64,000 nt of DNA from Knufia peltigerae (GCA_030247855.1 JAPDRN010000019.1:307228-371227); one strand, 5' to 3'. Positions 45,190 to 57,102 are shown, counted from the stretch's first letter. Translations and numbers: made by a program. The notes: a model not told the origin generated them from the letters alone.

Positions 45190-45715
45190 GATAGAATGGC
45201 AGGCCGAGTAGGAGTTTGGGCTGTTGACTAGGAAAGGTATTTAGGAGGACCGGCCAAAGACTCTAGTGCACTTGATTCAATGAGACTGAAGTCAGAGAAA
45301 GATATAAAATAAGAAATGACTAAGCAGCCAAGGTTATCGAGACGCCGAAACTATGCGCGCTAAACAACGACAAGATGTCGAGGATGGTGACTCAAAGGCC
45401 TCCTCACAACTTCCATCCAGGACGGTGGTACTTTGAAAACCTCCTGCTTACGAATGACGAATGTCCTCGATACTACATCGTACATTACCCGGCATTTAAT
45501 GTAAGAAAGGTATCTTCATCACATTTCCAAAAAAGGGCATCTCTCCAAAATGCCAAGCCATCTCTCTCTCTCTTTCTCTCTAAAGGGGGGCTTCCTCCAT
45601 GACTCCCTAAATGCCTCGTATAAGAAGGCAGGAGGGGGCCGATGTTTGTTCTTGTCTGGCATAGTTACGGCTTATCCTGAATACTTGGACATTCCCCAAA
45701 CCCTCCTCGGACAAC
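45190..45715. other. Divergent promoter region, DcpS and O-methyltransferase
   Basis: 526 bp. A TC-repeat stretch (45561-45581), about 135 bp before the methyltransferase start, is a typical fungal pyrimidine-rich core-promoter element. Confidence 0.55.
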
Positions 45716-46496
45716 ATGGCCGCTCAAATGCCCAACCCCCTCGAAGCCCCTTCGCAAGTGCTGGATCTCTTGGACCGTTTACATAAAGAATCCGAGTCGC
45801 AAGAAAGCGCGTTCGACATTACTAAATACAACCCCGATAGTCTCCACGACGCGGCCAAGGACAAGTTCATCGCTCTGGATCAAGACAAATGCCAATTCGT
45901 CTACCAGATGTGCAGGGCCATCAATGCGAAGAACGTCGTCGAGGCCGGTACCAGTTTCGGCGTGAGCACCATATACTTGGGTTTAGCAGTAACCAGAAAC
46001 ATCGAAGCCACGGGGGGCGCTGGCACCGTCATCGGTACAGAACACGAGCCCGAAAAGGCACAAACAGCTCGAGGATATTGGGCAGAGGCCGGAGAAGCGG
46101 TTTCGAGACACATCGACTTGAGGGTCGGGGACCTTCGTGAGACGTTGAAGACCAATTTACCCATGATCGATTTACTTCTCATTGATAGTAAGTTCTTTGA
46201 CCGACGAATATGACGTTCACAATGACCACAGGCGATCTCTTTTATTTCCCTGTTTTTAACTGACACAAATTGTGTGTAAAACAGTTTGGGCACCAATGAC
46301 CCTTCCCGCCCTAAAGATCGTCATGCCAAAACTACGATACGGGGCCGTCGTCATTGTCGACAACACCATCGGCTCCGCCGTCAGATACAAGGAATTACTC
46401 GACTTTATGAGAGCCCCGAATAGTGGATTCACCAATCTGACGCTGCCATACACCAAAGGACTCGAAATGAGTCTGTATATGCCCTCTCGGATGTAG
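45716..46496 (+). CDS. O-methyltransferase, class I SAM-dependent (family 3 type)
   Basis: Two exons, 45716-46187 and 46285-46496, give 227 aa; the intron is 97 nt. Seen: the N-terminal helix region, motif I VVEAGTSFGVSTIYLGLAV (SAM-binding glycine-rich loop in the E-x-G-T-x-x-G-x-S form), GTEHEPEKAQTAR after strand 2, a DLLLID-like motif split by the intron and read ID-IWAP, and VVIVDNT near the C-terminus. It resembles caffeoyl-CoA/catechol O-methyltransferase-like proteins, which methylate small hydroxylated substrates with a metal-dependent site. The substrate is unknown. A nearby transporter could suggest a shared metabolite, but that is only proximity. Confidence 0.85.
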
Positions 46497-47018
46497 GATT
46501 GGGTCGAGTTGTCCGGTGGCCACATTTTCTGTACTGATTCGAATTGACCATGATGAGCACAGTGGATTTGCTAGTCCAAAGCATTCCAGGACGAGATGGC
46601 GGAAGGGCTTGCTATGTTTGAAGCTCGTATGACCACAGTGCGGAAGCTGCTGCCGTCAAGGGAGAAATCCAAGATGGCGAAAAGTGGATAGAAAAGAAGA
46701 GTGAGACACAAAATAAAACGACCAGACTTTAGAGCAGAACAATCGAAACATTTTCTTTTGTTGGTCTAACAAGCCGTGTTTACTCAGTGTATCATTATCC
46801 GTTGCATTGTCGATGTAAATTTGCGCTTCGAAAAACCAAGCAGGATTTAAGCGCGCGAGACCAAGATATGACATTGTTTGCATACGGGCCCAAGTCTGGA
46901 GATGGATTGTATTGACCACTTTCGGCTGAAGGTTGAATTCTGTGCCACTGTCATCTCCACCACGATCATTCGTCCCCGACATCGATATGAAGAGGGCTCC
47001 GAGAGGCAGTATAGGAGC
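46497..47018. other. Convergent 3' intergenic region, O-methyltransferase and MFS gene
   Basis: 522 bp. No recognised element. Confidence 0.5.
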
Positions 47019-48602
47019 TTATATTTTCCACCTCCGATGCTTCTCGCTCACCGACGACGACGATGGCAACAGCAGCTCGAATCTAACCCAAGCGACACAT
47101 GCACTCGTTGCAAGCAGCAAGGAGCTAACCAAAATCGTCATTCCCGTATAATCATCCGACCTTTTCGCACCGTCGGATCCCCGCACCAAAACTCCAGCAA
47201 CAGGGGTCCCCACGAGAGCGGCCATACCCTGTGCCATGTACAGGACGCCGGTGGTGTACGGCAGCTGTTTCACCCCGAAAAGCTCCACCAAGATCGCCGG
47301 GAACAAACTCACATAGGCACTCGCAAAGATGCTATACAAGACCGTGAAGGCGATGTAGAGGTGTCTCCCGGGTGCTTCGTGAGCAGTACCGAGTACCGCG
47401 CTGGGCAACCAGAGCCCGATGGCGGCAACGGCGCTCAAGAAGGTCGAGAGAAAGAAAGTGTTGACTCGGCCCATCTTGTCCGCGACGAAACCTATGGAAA
47501 TCTTGCCGATGGCGTTGCATGCGTTGCTCACGGCCACGAAATTCGCCCCCTGTTTCTCGGTGTACCCAAGTGACTGTGCATACGACACGAGGAAAAATAC
47601 CGGGGTGTAGTATGCTGCGCTCTGGAAGGCGGCCCCCAGGCCGTGTGCGATGAATTTGCGTTGCTTGACCATCTGCCACGCAGGGAGAGGGATTCGAAAG
47701 AGTCCTCCCGCGGGAGAGATTGCCGCACTCTCTGCGTGCAAGCGACTCCTCATCGTCGGTTCCCAGTCGAGCGCGAAGCCGGCGGCTCCAATCAAAGCCG
47801 CCGCCAGAGCACCGGTCAGCCTGAGAGTGTCGCGGAAGCCCATGGTGTCAATACATGCGGTGACGACGGGCGCCCAGACAAGGCCGCCAATGCCCGTGCC
47901 GGCAGAAGCTATGCCCATGGCGAGCCCGGTACGGCCTCGAAACCATGTAGGGGTCACCGTCATGGACGGCACGAAGGACAGGCTCGTCCCGATACCCAGC
48001 AGCAGACCCTGGGCAAGCTGAAAGTGCCAGAGCGCCGTGCCGAAACTGGCGAGGACGTTGGCCAAGCCGAACAGTAAGGCACCGGCCCAGACAACTCTTG
48101 GTGTGTCAAAGTACTTGGCCCAAGCGACCGCAAAAGGCGCAGCCATGGTCATGACAGAAGCAGAAAGGCTGCCGATGAGATCAATTTCAGATGAAGAAGC
48201 ATGAGTGAAAGGGCCAGAATACTGCGTCGCCATCGATTCGTAGAGAGCTTGATATATTCCAAAGGTGAACAGGAGGCCACACGCCGTGAAGTTTACTGTA
48301 AACGCCGCAAGTACAGTCACCAGCTGACGACTGGATATAAGTCAGTATCACTGATACCCTTTGCGTGACATGAGAGAGAGGACAAGGTCGCATGTTGGTA
48401 GCATAGATGTTGGGTCATGGCAGAACTATCCAATGAAGTGCACATACCATCTCGAAACCCTTGGCTCAGCGTAGCTCTCTGTTGTGCAAGGATCTTCATT
48501 TGGAACGTCAGAGTCCACTAGGCCTGCGGTAGTCGTAGATTGATGTTCATTCGGGTGCGTCCCAGGTCCGTAGGGCGCGGTCTCGTCGAGATGAACAGAC
48601 AT
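47019..48602 (-). CDS. MFS transporter, monocarboxylate-porter-like
   Basis: Two exons, 48602-48448 and 48330-47019, give 488 aa; the intron is 117 nt. The N-terminal hydrophilic exon (MSVHLDETAPYGPGTHPNEH) precedes about twelve membrane helices starting at QLVTVLAAFTVNFTACGLLFTFG. Conserved features include YSGPFTHASSSEIDLIGSLSAS, TWFRGRTGLAMGIASAGTGIGGLVWAP between helices 4 and 5, and DKMGRVNTFF. The pattern matches fungal MCT-like members of the major facilitator superfamily (SLC16-like) at the plasma membrane. Transported acids or other substrates cannot be told. It is divergent from a C2H2/Fungal_trans regulator, which may control it. Confidence 0.87.
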
Positions 48603-49541
48603 TTTGCCCTGTGATATATGAATCCCTGGCGTGGTAATGAAAAGCAAGGAACAGTCCCACGCGGTGCCGGAGTACAGGGAAGTGTAGCCTGTGCTTGAGG
48701 GGAATGTGCGAATCGAGAATCCCGAAGGTTCATATGCTCAGACTTTTATATGCTCGAAGTCCTCGAACTCGTACACTGGGTGGCCAACGACGTGCTTTAT
48801 CCACAATGATCTGTGTTGACCTCGAATGAGACATATAACCGACTTGTACGGCGACTGGCCCCTCTCTCTTTTCCACAAGCCAAAGCATTCTGTAGTCTGG
48901 TCGCTGTTGCATCTGGAAAGTGGAACCAGAAAGAAAAGGTCACAGTTGGGGATCGTGCTGTATCAGGTAATTCTCCAGGATGTTCATTGAGTAAGCAAAA
49001 GATGAAATGCAGTCCCTCGCACGTGCTGGACACGGAAATATTTGGTGCCTTGCATATTGCACATTTACATAGCATGCGAGTTCAATATTCGTTGCTCTTT
49101 CAGACCTTGATTCCTCGCACAACAGCGGAGTTTAACCTTGAATCGTCGATATTCTACGAGCAATCAACGAATCGACAAGGTACGAGGACGGGCATGTAAT
49201 TGGCATACCGAGATCGCTTAAGCAGGGCCCACGACCACTACGAGGCTTTTGCTTGTTCACACGAGGAGACATCATGTAAAGAAAGCCGATCGACCCTGGC
49301 AGCATTGCGTTGAAAGTGTAGATAGTTAGACTGTAAAGGCAGCAAGAAGCTGAAAAGCGGCGACACATTTGATACGGAAACGTCGATTGCTCCCCGTGCG
49401 TTTCTTCATGACTCCGTGTTTGTTGGTGAAGGACTTTCTATCAACTCATCATATTACAAGAGATACAATGTCACGGGGCTTAGAGTCGCAGCATTTGCCA
49501 ATCGTCCGGCATATGATCATACTCAAGGGTACCGACAAGCG
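48603..49541. other. Divergent region between MFS gene and C2H2 regulator
   Basis: 939 bp. No protein-like frame. It could act as a bidirectional promoter for the transporter and the regulator; no specific motif was recognised. Confidence 0.45.
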
Positions 49542-51944
49542 ATGGGAGAGCAACCCTCATCAAAGCGGCGCAACAACTTCGTCTGCCAATTCTGTGCCAG
49601 GCGCTTCGTTCGCCATGAACATCTCCAGCGACATGAACGACTTCGTAAGCATCATGAGTTGACCATGCCTCCTCTGTCTCTTACTTACACCTCGGCCTCA
49701 CTTGCTTAGATACCAACGAGAAGCCGTTCATCTGCACACAATGCTCTTCGTCCTACACGAGAAGGTTGAATACTAGAAGACTCCCCTAGGACGATTTCCT
49801 GATCGTGCTGACTCGAGTGCAGGGATCTACTCGCCCGACATGTCAATTCGGCACATCAACAGCACAATGAATCACTCTCCTCAATGCCAATGATCCATCT
49901 TGATGCCTCCTCGTTCGAGAAGAGCAATCGAAGCCCGATTTTGCTGGCCTCGCCTGGAACGGCTGAAGCGACTTTCGACGGAGGGCTACCATTTACGACA
50001 ACATCATCCTTACACCAGGACGAACCGACCGTTTATTCAACCCAATTGAACTTTGATGAGGACAATACGCTGTCGAACAACATCTCCGAAGCGACAAATT
50101 ACTTTCCTCCAGTCAGTTACGACATGGGATTCGTTTCCAGTCTGGACTTCAATCAATTCTTGATGCTCTCGCCCCTTCCCTCTTTAGCAGCTAATTCACC
50201 TTCCCACGACAGTCCCGAGAAACAACTCAACGCATTGACCCCGAACAGTTGTGCTCCACAAAGCACGAATCACTCGACAAGTTCGTGGGTCCCTCTCTCG
50301 GCCGTGCCCGATATGTCGGCCTCAACATCAGAACAGCGCAAGCTTGATTGGGCTATCATTGATGATGACTGGGATCATTTCGTTACGACCATTACACAAC
50401 TTTGTCCTGAATATGCAGTGTCTCGACTGCCCTCTCGTCAAAGTATATCACGATACATCGCGGCGTATTTCCGGGGGTTTCACGAGCACCTGCCATTTTT
50501 ACATGCTCCGACAATCAATTTACACGACACAAGGCCACATCTGGTCGTTGCCATCGCCATGATCGGCGCCCAATATTGCCTAGACGTCAAAAGCATGGTT
50601 TCGCTTTTTAGCCTTGCGAAGTTGATGGTCCAGAAAGGGATTGACATTCGAAGACAGGCATTTGCAAGCAATGAAAGAGCACCACCGGAATCAGGAAGAA
50701 CTAATGCAGATGGAACGAGCGATTCGAACGACGAAGCAATCCAGTCCTGCCAAACACTGCTTTTGCTGATGATTGCGGCGACTTGGGGCGATCCCAAGAC
50801 CACTTTGAAGGAGGATATGAATCTACAAAGCATCCTTGCAGCCTATATCCGTGAGGAAGGGCTTCTGCGAATCGACGATACCGTCAAACACAACTCGTGG
50901 CACGACTGGATTCGAGCAGAAGGGGTAAAACGAACAGTTTTGATCACATTCTGTTTCTTCAACTTTCACACCATCCTTTATAATGTTCCTCCACCTATAC
51001 TGAATGCCGAGATTCACATGGTGTTACCTTGCTGTGAGGAAGAATGGAGGTGTAGTACTGCTACATCATGGGCAGAGGAGCACGCAAAGGGAAAGAACAC
51101 CCACCCGGAATTCGGCGTTGCATACAAGAGCCTCTTCCACCCTGCAGCATATGAAGGTCTCAAGACTTGCTCATCATTGGGCGTCTACATTTTGATAACG
51201 GCAATCGTACAGCACATCTATGTTATCCGACAGCTCAGTAAGCATACCCTCTTCGACCACACCACGACAATCCCCTCGGAAATTGATACGCTACATCAAG
51301 CACTGCGTCGGTGGCAGGAGATTTGGGAGATGGACCCGCATAGATCACTTGGCCCAAACAATCCAAACGGTCCATTACCGTTCAACTCAACCGCCTTGCT
51401 TCGAATGGCATATGTCCGTTTAGGCATGGACATTGGCTCCTCATTTACCATGAGCTCTCGTAACCCACAGCAGATCGCTTTCGAAATGCTGCACAGTCCA
51501 CCCGTTCCTCGCAACCGCCACAGCACGAGGGCGGCACTACATGCTGCTCACACCTTGAACACACCCGTCAAGATTGGGTTGAAGCTTGTTGCCAAAACTC
51601 AAGCGTTGACCTGGTCTCTTCAGCATTCCTTGTCATATCTTGAGTCAGCTTTTCTGCTTAGTAAATGGTTGGACAACATCATGCGTTCGCTTGAAAATCC
51701 ACCGCTAGACGAGGCTGAACAGCAGGTTCTGTTATATGTGCAAGGCATTTTTCATGAAGCCGTTGACAATGACGACGAAGAGACGACTCCATGTATAAAC
51801 CCTCAAATGAGTATCAGCCTGATTCGAATCTGGGCACAACTAATCCTCGAAGAAGGCATCTGGCCAATAGTAAACATGGTTGGAAAAACTTTGGCCTTGT
51901 ACGCTGATCTTCTAGCAACCAACAATGGAAAGGATGTTGCCTGA
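49542..51944 (+). CDS. C2H2 zinc-finger + Fungal_trans transcription factor
   Basis: Three exons, 49542-49644, 49710-49764 and 49823-51944, give 759 aa. Two tandem C2H2 fingers lie at about 15-66: FVCQFCARRFVRHEHLQRHE linked by HTNEKPF to ICTQCSSSYTRRDLLARHV. The HTNEKP linker and the second finger are readable only after splicing two short introns. A Fungal_trans-type domain starts near GFHEHLPFLHAPTINL and includes VVAIAMIGAQYC, with further helices to about 700. This C2H2/Fungal_trans combination is common in Pezizomycotina. Targets are unknown; the divergent MFS gene is a candidate. The start is the only in-frame ATG upstream of finger 1. Confidence 0.9.
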
Positions 51945-52342
51945 TCGAAGCATTGAAGAAGGATACGTAATAATTCTATTCCCAGGGACCACTTCCGAGG
52001 AGCCCGACCTCGCCGATCCAAACAAGCTTCTTTCCTTCTAGCCGATTCGCGGCTGTATGCGCTGGAAAGGGTTGGCATTTTGGAGAAGATCTGCCTCATC
52101 TCCAGGTTTTGGGATCCACATGTCTCTATGGAGAGATGCCTATTCTAGGAACTCGGTTATATGATGATGATTACTTACTGATAGAGTCATATATCGGCCA
52201 CTTCTCCGCAGTCGACCACCTGACAGGCACGGCCGTCACTTACTACATAAGAGGCGTGTGCATCCTTGGATGCTACAGGGAGGTATGAAATATGTTGCTG
52301 ACGAGACATCAGGAGGTTGCTTGTACGACAATGGCCTAAGTT
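51945..52342. other. Intergenic: regulator 3' flank and arrestin-like gene promoter
   Basis: 398 bp. No recognised element. Confidence 0.45.
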
Positions 52343-53738
52343 ATGCGTCTTTCACTCGGCTTTCCTGACTACTTCCGCCGTCGTAGAGGCTACGATGGCC
52401 AATTGCCCCATGGTCCGACCTTCATTATGCAGGCGGGTGTCGCCGGAGTTGCTAAGCTGACAATGGACGGAGCTGATCGAAAAATATCCCCTGATCCCCC
52501 TTGGACACTGGAAGTAAGGCTCAGTGGTCAGTCCCGCCGGCATTGAGAGTACTGTGTGCTGACTAGAATGAGCAGGCATTCTGAAATGCGAACTGGACAT
52601 GAACCCTGACAGTGGATTGTCAGAGTATCGAGCCACCAAGACAACAGAGGTATAGACTCGATCCTTCTAAATTACCAAGAGAAACCTTGCAGCTAACCAT
52701 ATCTTCCTGTAGTTGGTGTCTATGATGCATTTCACGGCGACTGACAATCTTTTCGATCAGATGATGGAGTCAGGAGCCGCAAGTGTGCCATTCTTCTTCG
52801 ACCTCAGTCCTTACCTTCAAGATGGCGGGATAGACGAGCCACCAAAATACAACTCAACCCTCTCTAGCCATTTCACCCCACTTCCTCCGTCCATCCTTCC
52901 GTCGTCACTGGGTTCCCGTCATAGAGGCAGGACAGGCAACCTGTGCGAAGGATTCGCGCTAGCTCACGTCTACTACACAATCACCGCCACGCTGATGACC
53001 GACACGCACACCGTGTGTCGGCGCAGCCAGAGAATCAATCTGATTCCGTTGCTACTGGAATGCCCTCCCACATGCCTTGCAGATTTCGAGGGGGAGTACC
53101 AGCCATGTCAGCGACGGACTTTGAAAGAGTCGATTTTTTGGAACAGGGGTGATATCCAGATCACGATCCGGGAGCCAGACCAGTTGACCCTCACGCCTGA
53201 TATCAATGGGTCTTTTGCGAGACTTCCTGTTCAACTACAGCTGGACTTGCCTAGCTCGTACAAGATTCCAGCAAACGGTGCGCTATGCGTCGAGACTGAC
53301 GTGACATGGCAGCTCCGAGCGATATCCTTCGTCTCGATCAAGGCTCAAACGCACGTCCCGACCATCAAAGGGGCTCTTGCAAGCCCAACCATTGCCCCAG
53401 TGGGCACATCGACTGCGACAAGAACTTCATCTGTAACCTGGGGGGACTGGACGATAATAGATGGACACTACTCGGCAAAAACCCGTCTGGAGAGTCATCA
53501 AGAGTTGCTCTTGAGCTTTGCATCCTCGGATATCAAGACGCCGACCTTTTGGTCTCCATATCTCAGTGTGAGGTTTACTCTTCGGGTACAGTTTCAAGTC
53601 AAAGCACCTGGGATTGCGACAATCGAGTTGGAAGTACCAATCCAAGTGGGTGTGGACCAAGAATCTTTGGAAAGCCACAGACTCGAAATCGACCAAGGTT
53701 TGAGAGAAAAAGGTGGTTACATATTGGGGCGTACTTGA
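52343..53738 (+). CDS. Arrestin-like / uncharacterised beta-rich fungal protein
   Basis: Three exons, 52343-52526, 52576-52649 and 52713-53738, give 427 aa; introns are 49 and 63 nt. No catalytic motif or membrane segment was seen. The C-terminal half is rich in beta-strand-like segments: PVQLQLDLPSSYKIPAN, then VTWQLRAISFVSIKAQT, then VRFTLRVQFQVKAPGIATI. These resemble arrestin/S-antigen-type folds in fungal proteins of this length, which may serve as ubiquitin-ligase adaptors. The fold call is tentative and there is no clear PY motif. I cannot name a function. It lies 398 bp downstream of the C2H2 regulator on the same strand. Confidence 0.5.
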
Positions 53739-54803
53739 TGGGCATCGATGTCGGATTGAGACTTTGATCAACTGACACCATTCCGGAGACTGGAGAAAGC
53801 CTCCCACATCCCAACCATTCAACAATGTTGAGATCCGCTGACCTTGCCTTGTACGGAGGACGAGAACTCGTTTTATCCGAAGTCTAGTACTAAATGTCAA
53901 AAATTGTCTCGGAATAAGGCGTACTAGGGAGACAATAGTAGGGACCAAATCATGCAAAATCATGTTGTGAGGGTGAGTGAGAGCGTGGAGGGTAGCAAGA
54001 AGGCGAGAAGAACGTGAGTCACGAGCGAATGGTCTTGAATAGCGGCACCTCTTCGGTGAGCATTCCATGAGCTTGGGGGCCAATTGAACGATTGCTTTTT
54101 CATGCTACATAAGCGATGTTCACCTCGTTATCGCTGAGCCTGGACGGCTCTTATAAACGTGGCGTACACGGAAAATCACCTCGTCTTTTCGACATTCACC
54201 CTGTATGGTTTCCCAGTCCAAGTAGCATAGCTGGGAACAAAAAGGAAGAGAGTCGTAAGGGAGAAACAGGGCGACCACTAGTCGAGAGAGAAAGAATGCA
54301 TGGGACCAACCCCCTACCAAGAAACGCATCTCATCCCTGTCACTATAGGGAGGAGCAGATACAATGACACGAGACTGAACGGATAGTATTGTTTCTGTTC
54401 CTTACATATCTAGGTAGGAAGTAGTCTTCCATATACTATCCACAGTAGAGAAGCTTCCACGGTACGAACTATTTTATCTGTTTGGCGTAAAAGTATCCAT
54501 CAGTTGGGAAATAGGCGAGGCGAGCATGACCGTAATGTCTTGCGGTTGAAAACAGTAGCCATCGCATACACTCTCTCCCACCAAGGCACCTTTACCTGAC
54601 ACTGTAAGTGGCTCCGACGACAAGAAAGTAATCGGGAGTGACTCGTAGGTGCTGACTACCTAGGTAAATAAAAAAGGACGCTCATCGCCCTGGGTGAGAT
54701 GAAACCTAGAAATGCTCAAGTGCGGGGACATTTGAAAAGTTTGATAAGTCTTGACCACCAAATTTGGGTAGTAAATTGCCCGGGAAATTGGGCCGTTATC
54801 GTC
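53739..54803. other. Gene-free region before tRNA-Ser
   Basis: 1.06 kb. TACCTAGGTA palindrome at 54657-54666 and a related TCTAGGTAGG at about 54409-54418. No protein-like frame. Short AT-rich sequence (54660-54680) lies upstream of the tRNA. Confidence 0.5.
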
Positions 54804-54905
54804 GACACGATGGCCGAGTGGTTAAGGCGACAGACTCGAATTGTTTCATCTCTTTCTTGCTATCTGTTGGGTTCGCCCGCACAGGTTCAAATCCTGTTCG
54901 TGTCG
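54804..54905 (+). tRNA. tRNA-Ser(CGA) with 21-nt intron
   Basis: The acceptor stem GACACGA pairs with TCGTGTC (54898-54904); discriminator G at 54905. A-box TGGCCGAGTGG (54811-54821) and B-box GGTTCAAATCC (54884-54894) are perfect. The anticodon stem ACAGA/TCTGT flanks loop C-T-CGA-A plus A54862, so the intron is 54841-54861, one base 3' of the anticodon as in nuclear tRNAs. The extra arm TGGGTTCGCCCGC is long, as in class II tRNA-Ser. Two T7 runs follow. Confidence 0.96.
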
Positions 54906-55725
54906 AATTTTTTTGTGGTTTTTTTGATGTTGCAAATGCTGGTATGACCTCGAACACACACGACAGACGAAAAATAAGGACAAAAAAAGAAAAATAAAGA
55001 GGGCTGCGTGTGAGGTGAAGTTGCGGAGCGGGAAAGCAGAAGGCAAGGAAAGTACTAAATCCCCAACGCACGCGAGGGCGGTTTGGCGGACTCATCACAA
55101 GCCGATGTCACAATCGAAAGGTTTTGGTGGAAATGAACAAGTGAAATATTCAATTTTTTCAAATATCTAGTCGATGAGACCCAATGCGTCCATTGAAGCC
55201 TCGGAGCAAACAGCCAAAGGAAAAATAATCCTCTGACGCCGACCAGGTCAGGGAAGACATTGGGCAGATAAGATGTCAACAACACTCCCGGAAGGCTGTT
55301 GTCACGACCATCCGGGGGCGTTGGCTCTGCTCTTTTTTCTTTCTATATGTCCAATTTGTGTAATAATGGGTTGAAACAAGTCTACATAGGCAGGAATCGA
55401 CTATTGTATGACCAAAGGTAGGTACGCAACCAAGGTTCCCGCGATACCAGACATTGCCGTTGAACTGAAAGGGGTATGTTGTACGGTGTCGTGTTGTGTT
55501 TTGCAGTGTATGAAGGATCAAACAAGTTGAGTGAGTACATGATGAAAGATCGGAGGACCATCTTGTTGTTATGCGTATGCAGAATTATGTCTGGTGAGCA
55601 TCAGATTGAATCAGCTGAGAAGCTCTTGACCACGGGCGTGTCCTGCACTCCCACGGTGATCTATCGCTCTTGCTCGATTTTTGGACGACGTTGTGCAGAC
55701 TGCCTGGATCCTGCACCGACATAAT
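54906..55725. other. Intergenic after tRNA-Ser
   Basis: About 820 bp, from the end of the tRNA to the candidate small ORF. Apart from the Pol III terminator no gene was recognised. It would hold the 3' UTR of the small gene if that is real. Confidence 0.45.
54908..54925 (+). terminator. RNA polymerase III terminator, two T runs
   Basis: Seven T at 54908-54914 and seven more at 54919-54925 lie directly behind the tRNA-Ser gene. Either would stop Pol III. Confidence 0.85.
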
Positions 55726-55860
55726 CTATCGACGCATGACGGTGCAAAGATAGGGCATGGCATCCTTGCCCCGAGTACCCTTTTGAATGGTGCAAAAGTG
55801 ACCATGGCCGAACTGAGTGTCCTTGGCAGCTCCTCGAGTTTGCTTGGTGGAGGGAGGCAT
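55726..55860 (-). CDS. Candidate 44-aa small basic protein
   Basis: The open frame begins at 55860 in the strong context TCAACAATGCC and ends at TAG. The product is 44 aa, rich in Lys/Arg/Gly/Thr, with His and two Cys in the second half (MPPSTKQTRGAAKD..., ending CTVMRR). No family was recognised and there is no signal peptide. Support is indirect: about 120 bp upstream on the same strand is CATATAAG, preceded by a CT-repeat, the usual layout of a strong fungal promoter. Alternatively it is a short leader or part of a spliced gene whose other exons I missed. Confidence 0.35.
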   Translation of the reverse strand: MPPSTKQTRGAAKDTQFGHGHFCTIQKGTRGKDAMPYLCTVMRR

Positions 55861-55978
55861 TGTTGATAGACTTGTCTAAAAGTTGGGTTGGAAAATGAGT
55901 GTGGTAGAGTTGGACTTTTCTCGAAACGAATGTGGTTTGTTGATCTCGGGAGGTATTTCGGAGCAGCAGCATTCAGTG

Positions 55979-55986
55979 TCTTATAT
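55979..55986 (-). promoter_or_regulatory. TATA-like box (CATATAAG) for the small ORF
   Basis: On the minus strand CATATAAG lies about 120 nt upstream of the small ORF start, with a CT-repeat (56038-56054) further upstream. No competing gene starts here. Confidence 0.4.
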
Positions 55987-56361
55987 GCCTACCCTCTTTA
56001 ACGAACACCATCGCACATTGTCACATTGCCCCACGAGAAAGAGAGAGAGAGAGAGCCGGGCCAAAAAAAAACAAAGGAAGGGGTTGATTGCGACAAGACT
56101 GAATGGAAGGGTTGAGGAGCTTAATATTGTTCTTGCTTGATATTGTTCTTTCCCCACACAAAGCAAATATCCTGGAACAGAGCACACATACACAACCCAG
56201 AGGCTGGAATATGACACACACCGGACGCTTTCGACTATTTCGAGGTCAAAGACATTCTCCGAACCAATATTGCAATCATGGAAAGGAACAACAATGGAAA
56301 TGCTTCCGGAAGTAATGCTCGTGTTGTTTGGTCGTGGCCGGAATTTCCATTTCATCATATC
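55987..56361. other. Intergenic: small-ORF promoter and cyanase 3' flank
   Basis: Contains the GA/CT simple repeat at 56038-56054 and an A-run after it. No gene was seen. Confidence 0.5.
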
Positions 56362-57080
56362 TCAAAAGCGAGTAAATGGCAGCCACTTGCCCCGGAGGTG
56401 GATATTGACCTGCATAGTTGTTAGCCAGCCTGCAAGACCAAAAAAAGTACGGGTTTGCCTTCAGTACCCATGTGTTGCCGTCCTTGTCAACCTCCTTTTC
56501 AACGTGAGTCGAGAACGAGATGGCGCTCATGATCCCATCTCCAAACTTTTCATTCAACACAGCTTTGTATGCGTAACCATAATTTTGCACAATCTCGTAC
56601 AGACGGTAAATTAGAGGCTCTCTCGGGGGCATCTCGACGCTCTTTCCCCGGTCGGGGAAGCCCGTCATTTGCGCCTCCAGGGTCGCATGGTCGAGCCCAA
56701 AGTATTCCGATAGTTTCTTTACGTCTTCCGGAGAGGCCTTGGCCTGTCCGTAGAACAAAGCAGCCACTGCGACCTCGTCACGACCCAACTCTTTCCCGAT
56801 AGCCTCAAATGTCACCTTCTTCTTTGCCTTGGCCTCGAACAGGGTTTCGGAGGACGATCGAAGGTTGGGGTGTTGCCGCACCTGACAAAGAGCATGTTAA
56901 TTGTTGTTTGTTTCCTTTGTATTAGGGACGACTCACGTCGAGAGTTGCAAGGGACATGTTGGACTCCTTTCTGGAGACTTGCAGCGGAGTGAGACGAGTA
57001 TATCGAAGTGCGGTCTGCGACCTTGAACCTAGAGCTGAGGTGGTAGTAAGCCGCTGTAAAGGACGTACGTAGGAAGCCAT
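56362..57080 (-). CDS. Cyanase (cyanate hydratase), possible N-terminal targeting extension
   Basis: Exons on the minus strand: 57080-56937 (or from 56957), 56881-56468 and 56409-56362. From the inner ATG (56957) the protein is 160 aa, the normal cyanase length; from the outer ATG (57080) it is 201 aa. Seen: an N-terminal helix bundle (TFEAIGKELGRDEVAVAALFYGQ), then YRLYEIVQNYGYAYKAVLNEKFGDGIMSAISFS, where the Arg, Glu and Ser match the catalytic R96, E99 and S122 of the E. coli enzyme, and the tail LRGKWLPFTRF. It converts cyanate and bicarbonate to ammonia and CO2. The last intron starts right after DGNTW, which restores family spacing. The 41-residue extension (MASYVRPLQRLTTTSALGSR...) is Arg/Ser/Thr-rich with no acid until near its end, like a mitochondrial presequence. 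Confidence 0.93.
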
Positions 57081-57102
57081 GTCTTGGATCAGAATATCAC
57101 GG

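Noticed and set aside
37743..53738. Secondary-metabolite biosynthetic cluster
   Set aside because: An O-methyltransferase, a dehydrogenase, an MFS transporter and regulators are present, but no PKS, NRPS, terpene synthase, DMATS or P450 was found, and housekeeping genes (PEX12, DcpS) are interspersed.
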